A stretch of DNA of 64,000 bases from positions 1,178,001 to 1,242,000 of the forward strand of contig NZ_CP072333.1 of assembly GCF_018127745.1 (NCBI RefSeq), written 5' to 3'. A model generated the notes under the pieces. It saw nothing but the letters and a program-made list of their open reading frames with translations. It had not been told where the DNA came from and ran no database searches. Shown one piece after another: positions 25,459 to 34,794 of this stretch. Positions within the stretch are counted from its first letter, which is position 1. Each line of letters starts with the position of its first letter. Source of the stretch: Porphyromonas sp. oral taxon 275 (GTDB taxonomy: Bacteria > Bacteroidota > Bacteroidia > Bacteroidales > Porphyromonadaceae). The translations under genes and the position numbers were made by a program.

Positions 25459-26946
25459 ATGATCATGATTAGAAGATCGTACCCCGTCGGTGCCCTCCTT
25501 GCGCTAGTCGCCTTCACCCCTCTAGCAGCCCAAAATGGCGAGTCCCCGAGCCGCGGACAAGGCCTCAACGTCCATGTGCTGGACAGCCTCCTCACCCAGG
25601 ACGACCCGAGCTACTTCACCCCCCGCACGAGCCTTAGCCCCGAGCTGGAGCAGCGTCTACAAGCTGCCCCCAGCCTAGGTCAGCTCCTCTTGAGCTACTA
25701 CCGTCAGGGAGGCTTGCCCCCGACGAACTATTATTCGCCCCTAGTGGCGCAGCTGCTGCTCCCCCGCCCCTGGGCCTCGGTGAGCCGTACGCCCCTGGGC
25801 CTCAGCTCCCAGCCCCAGCCGTCTGCAGCCCTCAGCATCCTCGCCCCCACAGAGGAGCAGCTGACGCGCCTCACGGGCTCCCCCAGCCCCTTCGACCTCA
25901 CGAGCCCCCAGCTCAGCCCAGGCTACGGCCTTGGCCTCGCCCTACGCCGTGACTATCTCCGTCAGCTGGAGCTACGCCACCCCGAGTACTTCGCCAGTAG
26001 CAGCCCCGCCTCCACCCTTGCCCTAGCACGCCCGAGCGACTCGACCTCTGAGCGCCTCCTAGAGAGCTACACCAAGGAGAGCAAGCTGAAGAAGATCGAC
26101 CTCCCCCAGCAGCGCAACTACGGCGACCTGCAGGAGCGCCACTGGCTCCCTGGGCTGGAGAGCAGCATCCAGTTCTCGCAGAACCAAGTCTCGGAGAACT
26201 GGTACAAGGGCGGTGCATCCAACCTCAACGTCTACATGCGCAACTACTTCTCCCTACGCTACATCACCGAGCGCGTGCTGTGGAACAATGAGCTGGAGAG
26301 CAAGCTAAGCATCTACAACGCCGAGAAGGACAGCGTGCACCGCTACCGCATCGCCGATGACCTACTGCGCCTACGTAGCAACTACGGCCTGCGCGCGTGG
26401 AACAAGGTCTACTACACCCTAGACGCAGAGCTACGCACGCAGCTCCTGCAGTCCCACCGAGAGAATAGAGAGAGCGTGCAGTCGGACTTCCTCGCCCCCT
26501 TCACCATCAATGTCGGGCTGGGGATGAAGTACGACTATTCGATGAAGTCCCAGAAGGTCTACGGCCGTGCCTTCAACTTCGCCATCAACGTCGCCCCCAT
26601 CTCCTACACCTACCGCGGTACGCGCCGCCAGGATATCGAGCTAGCACGTCACGGCCTCTCGCCTGAGGAGCCCTGGTACCAACGTATCGGCTCGACCGTG
26701 CACTCTACCTGGCAGTGGAAGGTCAATATGAACCTCACCTGGACCTCCCGCCTCTACTTCAACACCTCCTATAAGAATGTAGAGGCCGAGTGGGAGAACA
26801 CGCTGGACATGGCGCTCACCCGCTACTTCTCCACGCGCTTCAACCTCAACCTACGCTACGACGATGCCGTACGCCCCTACCCTGGCTGGCATCGCTACCT
26901 GCAGTACAACGAGCTCTTGAGCTTCGGCTTCAACTACCGCCTCTGA
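25459..26946 (+). CDS. DUF3078 outer-membrane-associated protein
   Basis: About 495 residues from ATG 25459 (an upstream ATG at 25438 adds seven residues but lies right at the promoter). N-terminal signal peptide (YPVGALLALVAFTPLAAQ). A low-complexity Ser/Pro/Leu region at about 30-200 is followed by LESSIQFSQNQVSENWYKGGASNLNVY, the hallmark of DUF3078, and then alternating amphipathic strands ending in FGFNYRL, like a beta-barrel. The family is Bacteroidetes-specific and of unknown function. It is followed 42 bp later by malQ on the same strand, possibly one transcript. Confidence 0.8.
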   Translation: MIMIRRSYPVGALLALVAFTPLAAQNGESPSRGQGLNVHVLDSLLTQDDPSYFTPRTSLSPELEQRLQAAPSLGQLLLSYYRQGGLPPTNYYSPLVAQLLLPRPWASVSRTPLGLSSQPQPSAALSILAPTEEQLTRLTGSPSPFDLTSPQLSPGYGLGLALRRDYLRQLELRHPEYFASSSPASTLALARPSDSTSERLLESYTKESKLKKIDLPQQRNYGDLQERHWLPGLESSIQFSQNQVSENWYKGGASNLNVYMRNYFSLRYITERVLWNNELESKLSIYNAEKDSVHRYRIADDLLRLRSNYGLRAWNKVYYTLDAELRTQLLQSHRENRESVQSDFLAPFTINVGLGMKYDYSMKSQKVYGRAFNFAINVAPISYTYRGTRRQDIELARHGLSPEEPWYQRIGSTVHSTWQWKVNMNLTWTSRLYFNTSYKNVEAEWENTLDMALTRYFSTRFNLNLRYDDAVRPYPGWHRYLQYNELLSFGFNYRL

Positions 26947-26988
26947 TCCCCTCATCCCCTCACGCCCTCCGCAGCACGGATAGCTCCC

Positions 26989-29649
26989 ATGACGCTTAGC
27001 CTTACCCTAGACTACTACACCCGCTGGGGCGAATCCCTAGCCCTACAGCTCGAGACCGCACAAGGCCAGTCACTCCACCCGCTACACACTACGGACGGGC
27101 GCCTCTGGCAGCTGGTGCTCGAGCTCGCGAGCACCAGCCTGCGCTATCACTTCGTACTGCTCGGCTCCGAGGGTGAGGTCCTGCGCCGTGAGGCCGAGGA
27201 CCATCTGCTGGAGCTCGAGGGGAAAGAGGGCAGCAAGCTCTGCCTACGCAGCTGCTGGCGTGACCGCCCCAGCGAGCGAATGCGCTACAGCCGTGCCATC
27301 CGCGTGCTGGCCTCCGAGCCCGCCCCTAGCCCCTTAGTCTCAGCCGAGGCCGACCGTCCGCTTGTGACCTTCGTCGTCGAGGCTCCTGCCCTCGCCCCCA
27401 CGACCGAGCTCTGCCTCGCAGGTAGTGCCGCAGCTCTCGGAGGCTGGCAGCCCGAGGCTGCCCTCCCCCTCCAGTACCTCGGCAAGGGACGTTGGGGCCT
27501 TAGCCTTGACCCGAGCCTCATCACCTCCGAGGCGGGCGCGCCCTCTGCCTACAAGTACCTTCTGCGCTCCGCGCTCGACGCTCCGCTCTGGGAGGAGGGC
27601 CCCGACCGACAGCTCCCGCTCGCCGACCTCACCGCAGCCAAGCCCCTCTACCTCGAGGACGGGCTGCTACGCATCCCCCTCGAGGCCCCTCGGCTGGCGG
27701 GCTGCGTCGTCCCCCTCTTCTCGCTCCGCAGCCCCAGTGACTGGGGCGTGGGCGATATGCAGGCGCTGCACGAAGCGATAGATGCGGTGGCCGAGCTGGA
27801 TATGCACGCGCTGCAGCTGCTGCCGATGAATGACACCACCTTCTACCGCGACGCACGCGACTCCTACCCCTACAATGCTATCTCCGTCGACGCGCTGCAC
27901 CCCATCTACCTCAGCATCGAGCGCCTTCCCCGCCTAGCGGATAGCGCCCTAGAGTCAGAGCTCCGTGAAGAGGCCACCCGCCTACGTGCCCTCCCCGCGC
28001 TGGACTACCCCGCCGTGCTGCAGCTCAAGGAGCGCTACCTCCGAGCCCTCTTCGCCGAGCGTGCAGCGGCCGACCTTACCAGCCCTAGCTATCAGGACTT
28101 CGCTCGGCGCAGCGCCCGTTGGCTGGAGGCCTACAGCTACTACAGCCTCTTGCGCGACCGACACCCGGGGCTGCCGCCCAGCGCCTGGACGGGCTATGAG
28201 CGCTACGATGCCGAGCGGCTACACTCTGCCCTCAGCACCGAGCAAGCGGAGCTCGATTACTACAAGTGGCTGCAGTACCTGCTGGACGAGCAGCTCCGTA
28301 CCGTGCGGCAGCATGCCGAGGAGCGCGGCGTCTTCCTCAAGGGAGACCTCCCCATAGGCGTCGCTCCCCACGGGCTGGACGTATGGCTAGCGCCCGAATA
28401 CTTCCACCTCGAGGAGTCGGCAGGCGCTCCGCCCGACGACTTCGCCGCCGACGGGCAGAACTGGGGCTTCCCCACCTACGACTGGGAGCGTATGCAGCGC
28501 GACGGCTACCGCTGGTGGCAGCAGCGCCTCGAGGGGCTGGAGCAGTATTTCCACGCCTTCCGCATCGACCACGTACTGGGCTTCTTCCGCATCTGGGAGA
28601 TCCCGCGCTCGCAGCGCTCGGGCTTGCTCGGGCACTTCCACCCTGCTCTGCCCTACAGCCTCGAGGAGTGGCGTGGGCTCCTGCCGACGCCCTATCCCAT
28701 CGAGCTGCTCACAGCGCCGCTTCTACATCGCAGCGACCTTGAGAAGGCGCTCGGAGGAGAGCGGCTGCAGCACTTCCTCTCCTCGGGGAAGCTCCTACCC
28801 ACAAGCCTCAGCGAATACTACACCCTCTCCAGCGGTGAGCAGCAGGCCTTTGACGAGGAAGGGCTGGAGCTACTTCTACCGCTCTGCACCGAGACGGCGC
28901 TCATCGCCGACCCCTACCGTCCAGGGCACTACCACCCACGTATCAGCTGGGAGCGCAGCCGCCTCTGGCAGCACTGGAGCCCCGAGCTGCAGGCTGCCTG
29001 GGCTAGCCTCAGCCACGAGTACTACTATCAGAGGCACAACGCGCTCTTCCAGCACACGGCCCTGGAGCGCCTCTCGGGGCTCATCCGACATACCGACATG
29101 CTGCTCTGCGCCGAGGACCTCGGGATGATCCCCGCCACGGTGCCCGCCGTCCTCCAGGAGCTGCAGATCGCCTCCCTCGAACTGGAGCGCATGCCCAAGG
29201 TCCTTACCGCCTCGGGCTGGATATCCCCCGCGCACTTCCCCTGCCACTCGGTCGCAACGACCTCCACCCACGACATGCCGCCCCTGCGCGCCTGGTGGCA
29301 TAGCCTCGGCGCAGACCGCCAGACAGCCTATCTCCAGGAGGAGCTCGGGCTCAGTCCCCTAGAGCTAGCCGAGCTCGATGAGGCAGGCATCTACCGCGCC
29401 ATCGTCGAGGCACACCTCGCCTCCCCCGCCCAGCTCGCCCTCCTGCCGCTAGCCGACTGGACGGCCACCGACGAGCGTCTCTGGCTCCAGCGCCCCGAGG
29501 AGGAGCAGATCAATCACCCCGAGGACCCTCACCAGTACTGGCGCTACCGCTTCCCCATCGCCCTCAGCGAGCTGGTCTCCCAGCAGCCTGACTGGTGCAG
29601 CTACATCCGTCACATCATCCACTCAGCATCACGTATCCCCACGCTATGA
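26989..29649 (+). CDS. malQ: 4-alpha-glucanotransferase with N-terminal starch-binding modules
   Basis: 886 residues, no signal peptide. Two N-terminal beta-sandwich modules of the CBM20 type (about 1-110; and about 120-220 with TELCLAGSAAALGGWQPEAALPL) precede a GH77 catalytic domain. Catalytic residues: nucleophile Asp in FHAFRIDHVLGFFRIWEIP, acid/base Glu in LLCAEDLGMIPATVPAVL, and the transition-state Asp in TTSTHDMPPLRAWW. It transfers alpha-1,4-glucan chains between maltodextrins or glycogen. Like the plant DPE2/bacterial long forms it has an extended N-terminus. Its stop overlaps the phoH start (ATGA). GlgB lies 33 kb away at the window end. Confidence 0.93.
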   Translation: MTLSLTLDYYTRWGESLALQLETAQGQSLHPLHTTDGRLWQLVLELASTSLRYHFVLLGSEGEVLRREAEDHLLELEGKEGSKLCLRSCWRDRPSERMRYSRAIRVLASEPAPSPLVSAEADRPLVTFVVEAPALAPTTELCLAGSAAALGGWQPEAALPLQYLGKGRWGLSLDPSLITSEAGAPSAYKYLLRSALDAPLWEEGPDRQLPLADLTAAKPLYLEDGLLRIPLEAPRLAGCVVPLFSLRSPSDWGVGDMQALHEAIDAVAELDMHALQLLPMNDTTFYRDARDSYPYNAISVDALHPIYLSIERLPRLADSALESELREEATRLRALPALDYPAVLQLKERYLRALFAERAAADLTSPSYQDFARRSARWLEAYSYYSLLRDRHPGLPPSAWTGYERYDAERLHSALSTEQAELDYYKWLQYLLDEQLRTVRQHAEERGVFLKGDLPIGVAPHGLDVWLAPEYFHLEESAGAPPDDFAADGQNWGFPTYDWERMQRDGYRWWQQRLEGLEQYFHAFRIDHVLGFFRIWEIPRSQRSGLLGHFHPALPYSLEEWRGLLPTPYPIELLTAPLLHRSDLEKALGGERLQHFLSSGKLLPTSLSEYYTLSSGEQQAFDEEGLELLLPLCTETALIADPYRPGHYHPRISWERSRLWQHWSPELQAAWASLSHEYYYQRHNALFQHTALERLSGLIRHTDMLLCAEDLGMIPATVPAVLQELQIASLELERMPKVLTASGWISPAHFPCHSVATTSTHDMPPLRAWWHSLGADRQTAYLQEELGLSPLELAELDEAGIYRAIVEAHLASPAQLALLPLADWTATDERLWLQRPEEEQINHPEDPHQYWRYRFPIALSELVSQQPDWCSYIRHIIHSASRIPTL

Positions 29650-30611
29650 TGGAGCGCATATACGCCTTAGCCGAGGCCGACATCGACACCTTCGTTGGCA
29701 CGAATAGGGCGAACCTCATCACCCTCTCCAACCTCTTCCCTAAGACGAAGCTACGCCTGCACCAGAACGTGCTGAAGATCCTCGGCGAAGACCAGGCCGT
29801 CGAGGAGCTCATGCATGTGCTCAGCGCCCTAGAGCAGCTCTGCAGCGAGTACAACCAGCTCACCGAGGCACAGATCATCGAGACCGTACGCCGCCTACGT
29901 AGTGGGCAGGAGGGCGGCGGGCAGCCCAGCGCCAGCGACGTCATCATCTACGGCATCCATGGCAAGGCCATACAGGCCCGCGGCAGGGCGCAGCAGCGCC
30001 TCGTCTCGGACTTCGGCAGCTGTGACCTCTGCTTCGCCACAGGGGCGGCAGGCTCGGGGAAGACCTTCATCGCCATCTGCCTGGCAGTAAAGGCACTCAA
30101 GGCTAAGCAGGTGCGCCGCATTATCCTCTCGCGCCCTGCCGTAGAGGCTGGGGAGAAGCTCGGCTTCCTCCCTGGGGAAATGAAGGATAAGCTCGATCCC
30201 TACCTCCAGCCGCTCTACGACGCCCTCGGCGAACTGATCCCAGCGCCCAAGCTCAAGGATCTGATGGATACGGGCGTCATACAGATCGCGCCCCTTGCCT
30301 TCATGCGCGGACGTACCCTCAGCGACGCCGTCGTCATCCTCGACGAGGCGCAGAACACCACCCCGCAGCAGATGAAGATGTTCCTCACCCGCCTCGGGAT
30401 GAACTCCAAGATGGTCATCACGGGCGACTTCACCCAGGTTGACCTCCCGCGCGGCGTCCCCTCGGGACTTCGCGACGCCCTAGACAAGCTCGAGGGCATA
30501 CGCGGCATCGGCTTCGTCCACTTCGGCAAGCAGGACATCGTGCGCCATCCCCTCGTCTCGGCCATCGTAGAGCGCTACGACGAGCGCGAGCGCGAGGCCG
30601 AGCAGTTCTAG
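29646..30611 (+). CDS. phoH: PhoH-family ATPase
   Basis: About 321 residues from ATG 29646, which overlaps the malQ stop in ATGA; a longer frame begins at 29595 but lies inside malQ. N-terminal helical/KH-like part, then the P-loop domain: Walker A in FATGAAGSGKTFIAICLAVKAL, PAVEAGEKLGFLPG, Walker B in VVILDEAQNTTPQQMKMFLTRLG, and the KMVITGDFTQVDLP sensor. PhoH/PhoL proteins bind ATP and RNA and are linked to ribosome or RNA handling. Coupled to malQ only by overlap. Confidence 0.92.
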   Translation: MMERIYALAEADIDTFVGTNRANLITLSNLFPKTKLRLHQNVLKILGEDQAVEELMHVLSALEQLCSEYNQLTEAQIIETVRRLRSGQEGGGQPSASDVIIYGIHGKAIQARGRAQQRLVSDFGSCDLCFATGAAGSGKTFIAICLAVKALKAKQVRRIILSRPAVEAGEKLGFLPGEMKDKLDPYLQPLYDALGELIPAPKLKDLMDTGVIQIAPLAFMRGRTLSDAVVILDEAQNTTPQQMKMFLTRLGMNSKMVITGDFTQVDLPRGVPSGLRDALDKLEGIRGIGFVHFGKQDIVRHPLVSAIVERYDEREREAEQF

Positions 30612-30665
30612 ACGGCTCCCAGCTAGACATTCACCTATCACCGCATTCATATACACACATCTCTT

Positions 30666-31607
30666 ATGGCACAGACACTCGTACGTACAGACTTCCACTT
30701 CCCAGGCCAGGACAAGGTCTACCACGGCAAGGTGCGTGACGTGTACTTCCTCGACGGGGAGCGCATCGCCATGATTGCCACCGACCGCATCTCCGCCTTC
30801 GACGTCGTCCTCCCCAAGGGCATCCCCTACAAGGGGCAGGTGCTCAATCAGATCGCGACCTACTTCCTCAAGGCTACCAAGGACATCGTCCCCAACTGGC
30901 TCCTCTCTACGCCCGACCCCATGGTCTCGCTCGGGCACCGCTGCGAGCCCTTCCGCGTCGAGATGGTGATCCGTGGCTACCTCACGGGATCAGCCTGGCG
31001 CGCCTACAAGGCAGGCGAGCGCACGCTCTGTGGCATCCAGCTGCCCGAGGGTATGCGTGAGAACGAAGCCTTCCCCGAGCCCATCATCACCCCCACGACC
31101 AAGGAGGACGAGGGCCACGACGAGAATATCTCCCGCGAGGAGATCATCCGTACGGGGCTCGTCAGCGAGGAGGACTACAAGCAGCTCGAGGCCTACACCT
31201 ACGCGCTCTTCCGCCGCGGGCAAGAGATGGCACGCGAGCGTGGCCTGATCCTCGTAGATACGAAGTATGAGTTCGGCAAGAAGGACGGCAAGATCTACCT
31301 CATCGACGAGATCCACACGCCCGACTCCTCGCGCTACTTCTACGCTGAGGGCTACGAAGAGCGCTTCGCCCGCGGCGAGGAGCAGAAGCAGCTCTCCAAG
31401 GAGTTCGTCCGTCAGTGGCTCATCGCCCAGGGCTTCCAGGGGCGTGAGGGCGAAGTCATCCCCGAGATGACGCCCGAGTACTGTCAGAGCGTGAGCGAGC
31501 GCTACATCGAGCTCTACGAACTGGTCACGGGCCGTCCCTTCGTCAAGGAGGATACGACGCAGCTGGCCGCACGCATCGAGCGCAACGTGCTAGCAGCGCT
31601 CAAGTAA
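30666..31607 (+). CDS. purC: phosphoribosylaminoimidazole-succinocarboxamide synthase
   Basis: 313 residues, the long SAICAR synthetase form. Joins CAIR and aspartate with ATP in purine synthesis. Visible motifs are [28 protein letters not shown] (ATP site), [19 protein letters not shown] and the signature [31 protein letters not shown]. Begins 54 bp after phoH. Followed by a terminator-like structure. Confidence 0.96.
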   Translation: MAQTLVRTDFHFPGQDKVYHGKVRDVYFLDGERIAMIATDRISAFDVVLPKGIPYKGQVLNQIATYFLKATKDIVPNWLLSTPDPMVSLGHRCEPFRVEMVIRGYLTGSAWRAYKAGERTLCGIQLPEGMRENEAFPEPIITPTTKEDEGHDENISREEIIRTGLVSEEDYKQLEAYTYALFRRGQEMARERGLILVDTKYEFGKKDGKIYLIDEIHTPDSSRYFYAEGYEERFARGEEQKQLSKEFVRQWLIAQGFQGREGEVIPEMTPEYCQSVSERYIELYELVTGRPFVKEDTTQLAARIERNVLAALK

Positions 31608-31630
31608 GCCCCCTCCCCGATAAGACAGCC

Positions 31631-31683
31631 AAGCTCCACGCCTAGCCCCTTCTATTCTTAGAGGCGGGCTGAGCGTGGAGCTT
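31631..31683. terminator. hairpin after purC
   Basis: Outer stem of 11 bp (31631-31641 with 31673-31683), inner stem of 5 bp (31644-31648 with 31666-31670), followed by CTTTG. Lies between purC and the VOC gene. Confidence 0.65.
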
Positions 31684-31721
31684 GCTCTTTGATCTCGACA
31701 ATCTGCCCCACGAACACGACT

Positions 31722-32141
31722 ATGCGCCAAAGACTCACCCTCATCACCCTAGGCGTACGCGACTTCGCCCGAGCCCTAGCCTTCTACGAAGGCCTCGGCT
31801 GGAAGAAGTCCGCAGCCAGCCAGGAGCACTACGCCCTCTTCCCCCTCGGAGGCATTGTCCTCGGGCTCTATCCGCTCCACGCACTGGAGGCCGACACGAC
31901 GCTCCGCCATCAGGCGAGCGACTTCGCCGGCCTTACGATCAGCTACAATGCGACCTCTCCCGAGGAGGTCGATACCGTCCTGAAGAAGGCCGAGCGCCTC
32001 GGGGCAAGCATCGTCAAGCCCGCCCAAAAGGTCTTCTGGGGCGGCTACAGCGGCTACTTCAAGGACCTCGACGGCTACCTCTTCGAGGTCGCCTACAATC
32101 CCTTCTGGCAGCTCGACAGCGAGGGTAAGCTCCTCCTCTAG
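31722..32141 (+). CDS. VOC/glyoxalase-superfamily protein
   Basis: 139 residues from ATG 31722 (upstream ATG 31689 adds a non-conserved stretch). Two beta-alpha-beta-beta-beta repeats: RLTLITLGVRDFARALAFYEGLGW and the C-terminal FWGGYSGYFKDLDGYLFEVAYNPFW. The final Glu in LFEVAYNP is a metal-ligand position, but the first-strand metal ligand is Thr rather than His (LTLITLG), as in many non-glyoxalase VOC proteins. Likely an antibiotic-binding or small-molecule enzyme; substrate unknown. Confidence 0.75.
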   Translation: MRQRLTLITLGVRDFARALAFYEGLGWKKSAASQEHYALFPLGGIVLGLYPLHALEADTTLRHQASDFAGLTISYNATSPEEVDTVLKKAERLGASIVKPAQKVFWGGYSGYFKDLDGYLFEVAYNPFWQLDSEGKLLL

Positions 32142-32303
32142 CCCCACCCCTCAGGGCTCTAGGACCCTCCGCTACCCATCCTAAAAGTTCCCCGACACAC
32201 AGCCTGGGAGCGCCTATCCAAGTCCTCCCAGCAGAGGGCACACAAAGTCTCAGCAAAGGGAATTCCGTGTCGCAGCCAAGCGACCTCCTCGTCCCAGCTC
32301 CGT

Positions 32304-32383
32304 GAGGGATATCCGTCAGCCTCCTGACCGATATCCCTCACGCACGTCATGGACGTCCCTCAGCGCGCTGACCGATATCCCTC
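32304..32383. repeat. 22-bp palindrome array, family A, copy 5 (4 units, mixed orientation)
   Basis: Core centres at 32310.5, 32332.5, 32354.5 and 32376.5. The first unit is in the GAGGGATATC orientation and the next three are in the reverse orientation, yet the 22-bp register is kept. This shows that the palindrome, not the strand, sets the period. Confidence 0.9.
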
Positions 32384-32595
32384 ACGCCCCCTCCCCTTAT
32401 ACTCGGACTTAGCCGAAGGCTTGCCCTTGCCTCGTCTCCGCTAGAGGCGGTTAAGCACTAGGGACAGCAGGCCGCCTTAGTCTAATTGAGCACCCAGCAC
32501 GCCCTCAGTTCGCCTGCTTGCCCCTAAAGGCAAGAAAAACAGACCCTTCACAAAGCGCGTAGCTGCGGACATGAGCCGCAGCAAGGGCAGCAATA

Positions 32596-32698
32596 TTTGG
32601 CGGGAATATAATTTTGACGTATCTTTACAGTGTGTTTTTCATGGTATTAGATTTAAGGTTAACGAAGAGTGCGGTTTGTCGGGAGACAAGCCGCACTC
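32596..32698 (+). ncRNA. candidate small RNA with own promoter
   Basis: A near-ideal promoter, TTTG at 32596-32599, 20 bp, then TATCTTTA at 32620-32627, is followed by no reading frame. About 30-60 bp further, 32667-32680 pairs with 32685-32698 (14 bp including one G-U pair) around a GGGA loop. A transcript of roughly 65 nt ending in this hairpin would result. The trailing T-tract is poor, so it may instead be a leader or attenuator. Confidence 0.45.
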
Positions 32699-32833
32699 AC
32701 TTTATAGGGACTACCCGCCGCGCTACTCGCGCCTCAGGATCTAGGCGCCCCGAGCATTGGGAGGCAACAGCTACAGGAGCACCCCCTAGCTCCGAGGGCA
32801 GCTGCGCGAAGCCAAGACTTAGGCTGCAAGCGG

Positions 32834-32881
32834 AAGTAAATTGGCAGGACTGCATTATACGTCAGTCCTGCCAATTTACTT
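32834..32881. repeat. perfect 19-bp inverted repeat
   Basis: 32834-32852 is the exact reverse complement of 32863-32881, with a 10-base centre. Lies between the candidate small RNA and the tRNA-Ser promoter. It could be a terminator (little T-tract), a protein site, or a short element end. Confidence 0.75.
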
Positions 32882-32931
32882 ACAGTTACACTTATGGGGC
32901 GATGTTTAAATTATATGTCAGCTCCGCTGGG

Positions 32932-32963
32932 TTTGTGTAATTGCCCCAGCTGACGTATCTTTG
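32932..32963 (+). promoter_or_regulatory. tRNA-Ser promoter
   Basis: TTTG at 32932-32935, 20 bp, then TATCTTTG at 32956-32963: one of the best Bacteroidetes promoter matches in the window, 41 bp before the tRNA. Confidence 0.75.
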
Positions 32964-33004
32964 CAGCACAGAGGACACGACCGCCCGTGTGGTCGTGCTC
33001 CATC

Positions 33005-33089
33005 GGAGAGATGGCAGAGTGGTCGATTGCGGCGGTCTTGAAAACCGTTGAGGTGAGAGCCTCCGGGGGTTCGAATCCCTCTCTCTCCG
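33005..33089 (+). tRNA. tRNA-Ser (anticodon TGA)
   Basis: 85 nt class II tRNA. The GGAGAGA acceptor arm pairs with TCTCTCC, the discriminator is G, the anticodon loop is CTTGAAA (TGA), the variable arm is long (GTTGAGGTGAGAGCCTC) and the T-loop is GGTTCGAATCC. CCA is not encoded. A broken integrase gene begins 310 bp downstream, so this tRNA is a likely past integration site. Confidence 0.96.
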
Positions 33090-33251
33090 CAAAGAGGCAT
33101 CAAAGTGACTGCAAAATGGTCGTCAGAGAAGCCTTAAAAACAAGAGTAAATCGTTGTAGGACATGGTCTTACAACGATTTTTCTTTGCACGCAGTCCATA
33201 GACCTGATGGCTTACCCCTAGGGTCTAATCGTCATCAATCGGTCAAATTCT

Positions 33252-33383
33252 GCTACAGAAACTGCTACACAAATCGAAGCGTAGCAATTAGTGTAGCAGT
33301 GACGGCTAAATGAAGGGCTAATTGAAGGCAGCAACGTACTCTCATTCAATGTGTAAGTAAGTAACTTTGTAGCACCCGCTACA
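33252..33383. repeat. cluster of GCTACA boxes before the integrase remnant
   Basis: Five GCTACA/TGTAGC hexamers at 33252, 33264, 33292 (inverted), 33368 (inverted) and 33378. 33261-33270 and 33291-33300 form a perfect 10-bp inverted repeat (ACTGCTACAC). The box at 33368 overlaps the TAACTTTG promoter at 33362-33369. The layout suits integrase arm-type or autoregulatory sites; that is an inference. Confidence 0.5.
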
Positions 33384-33400
33384 CTAAAGAATGATGCATT

Positions 33401-34066
33401 ATGAGACAATCGTTCAAGGTGTCCTTCTACCTACGCTCCAACTACGAGAATAAAGAAGGGAAGTCGCCCGTCATGCTACGGATCTTCCTCGGAGGAGCGA
33501 TGAGCAATCTTGGCTCCACGTAGATCTTCGTGGACAAGGCACAGTGGAATAGCAGAACCAGCCGGCAGAAGGGACGCTCCTCCGAAGCCCTCGCTGTCAA
33601 TGCTAACCTAGATGCCATCTCTGCTAGCCCCCATTCCCTCTACCAGAAATATCAAGACGACCAAACGATCTCGGTGGACAAGCTTCGATCCGCCTACCTC
33701 GGGCAGATCCAGGAGTTCAGCACCTTTCTCCCTATCTTTGACAAGTTCATCGATGACATCCGTCAGCGCGTGGGGCACACCATCAGCAAGGAGAGCTTGC
33801 AGAAGTACAGCGTCTTGCGTAGACACTTCTTCGAGTTCCTAGTGCATCGGTATAAGCGTAAGGACATTGGGCTGATGGAATTCACGCCTGCCATCATCCA
33901 GGACTTCGAGCTGTACCTCACGACAGTGGCCTCATGTGCCTACAACACCGCGGTCAAGAAGATGAAAACCTTGAAGACCGTCACCATCTATGCCCTCAAG
34001 CGAGGCTATCTCCTCCAAGATCCTTTTCGTGATCACCTACCCATGCTTGATAAGGCTGAAACGTAA
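33401..34066 (+). pseudogene. tyrosine recombinase remnant (N-terminal half)
   Basis: Begins MRQSFKVSFYLRSNYENKEGKSP, the arm-DNA-binding start of Bacteroidetes integrases, has an in-frame TAG at 33521-33523, and continues in the same frame with a SAM-like core-binding domain (LPIFDKFIDDIRQRVG, YSVLRRHFFEFLVHRY, FELYLTTVASCAYNTAVKKMKTLKTV). It stops at LPMLDKAET, where the catalytic domain with R-H-R-Y should begin. So it is doubly inactivated: a nonsense codon and loss of the catalytic half. It marks the decayed end of a mobile element beside tRNA-Ser. Confidence 0.85.
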
Positions 34067-34202
34067 GCCCGAAAGCGAGTTCTCATCAGGGGATACTTGA
34101 GCATCAAGAGCCAAGATATCTGCTCCACTGCATACATCAGGGGCAAAGCCTCTCCTTACAAGCGGGCAAAGGAGAAAAGAGCCCAGGCGCAGAAAGGCAA
34201 GT

Positions 34203-34238
34203 CCCCCCGACCGATGCGGCTGGCATTCGGTCGGGGGG
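34203..34238. terminator. terminator of the first HU-like gene
   Basis: 15-bp GC-rich stem with one bulged base (34203-34217 with 34223-34238), 29 bp past the stop codon at 34267 on the minus strand. Confidence 0.75.
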
Positions 34239-34266
34239 CATTCTTACTTAGGGCTGGGGGCGGAGC

Positions 34267-34794
34267 TTAGAGGCCAGAGTTGCTGCCTCCGCCGCTCGCA
34301 CCGGGGCTAGAAGGGCTATCGCCAGGGCTAGCCGAAGCACCGCCTTCGCCCTTCGGCTTCTTGGCCTTATCCTTCGCTGTGGGCTTGGCCAGCATACGCT
34401 CGTAGCTGACTTCGTCGGGGCGCAGACGGAAGTAGGTAGAATTGGGACGGAGGTTCACGCGCGGCTCGGTGATGTGCACATTGGCGTTAAACTCGGTTCC
34501 TGTCGGCACGACCTTGCTCTTGAACGAAGGCGAAAGCGTCCCGAGACGCCCGAAGTCCACGATGTCACCGTTGGCCACCACCTCGCGCGCCATATCTGCA
34601 GCGAGATTGAGCACGCTCTGCACTTCCATGTAGTTGAGGGTCGTGTCTCGGGCTACCATCTCGCAGAAGCGCTCGAAGCTCACGCGATGACGTCCCGACG
34701 GCGTGGCTTGGATGACCACCTTGCCTTTGTTGGGGCCGACGCCCACCTTACGTTCGCCAAGGGTGTAGCCGATGGGTTTGTTTTTCTTGCTCAT
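34267..34794 (-). CDS. HU-family (HU-HIG type) DNA-binding protein 1
   Basis: 175 residues. The start, PIGYTLGERKVGVGPNKGKVV, and the core VSFERFCEMVARDTTLNYMEVQSVLNLAADMAREVVANGDIVDFGRLGTLSPSFKSKVV follow the long Bacteroidetes HU-related proteins, with the DNA-contacting arm at EFNANVHITEPRVNLRPN. A Gly/Ser/Pro/Lys-rich tail follows (KAKKPKGEGGASASPGDSP). These proteins bend or coat DNA; several are encoded beside mobile DNA. Its upstream region holds six 22-bp-spaced ACGTATACGT palindromes. Paralogue of the HU gene at 47,183. Confidence 0.85.
   Translation of the reverse strand: MSKKNKPIGYTLGERKVGVGPNKGKVVIQATPSGRHRVSFERFCEMVARDTTLNYMEVQSVLNLAADMAREVVANGDIVDFGRLGTLSPSFKSKVVPTGTEFNANVHITEPRVNLRPNSTYFRLRPDEVSYERMLAKPTAKDKAKKPKGEGGASASPGDSPSSPGASGGGSNSGL

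Noticed and set aside
33401-34066. Active integrase
   Set aside because: It has an in-frame stop at 33521 and no catalytic domain.
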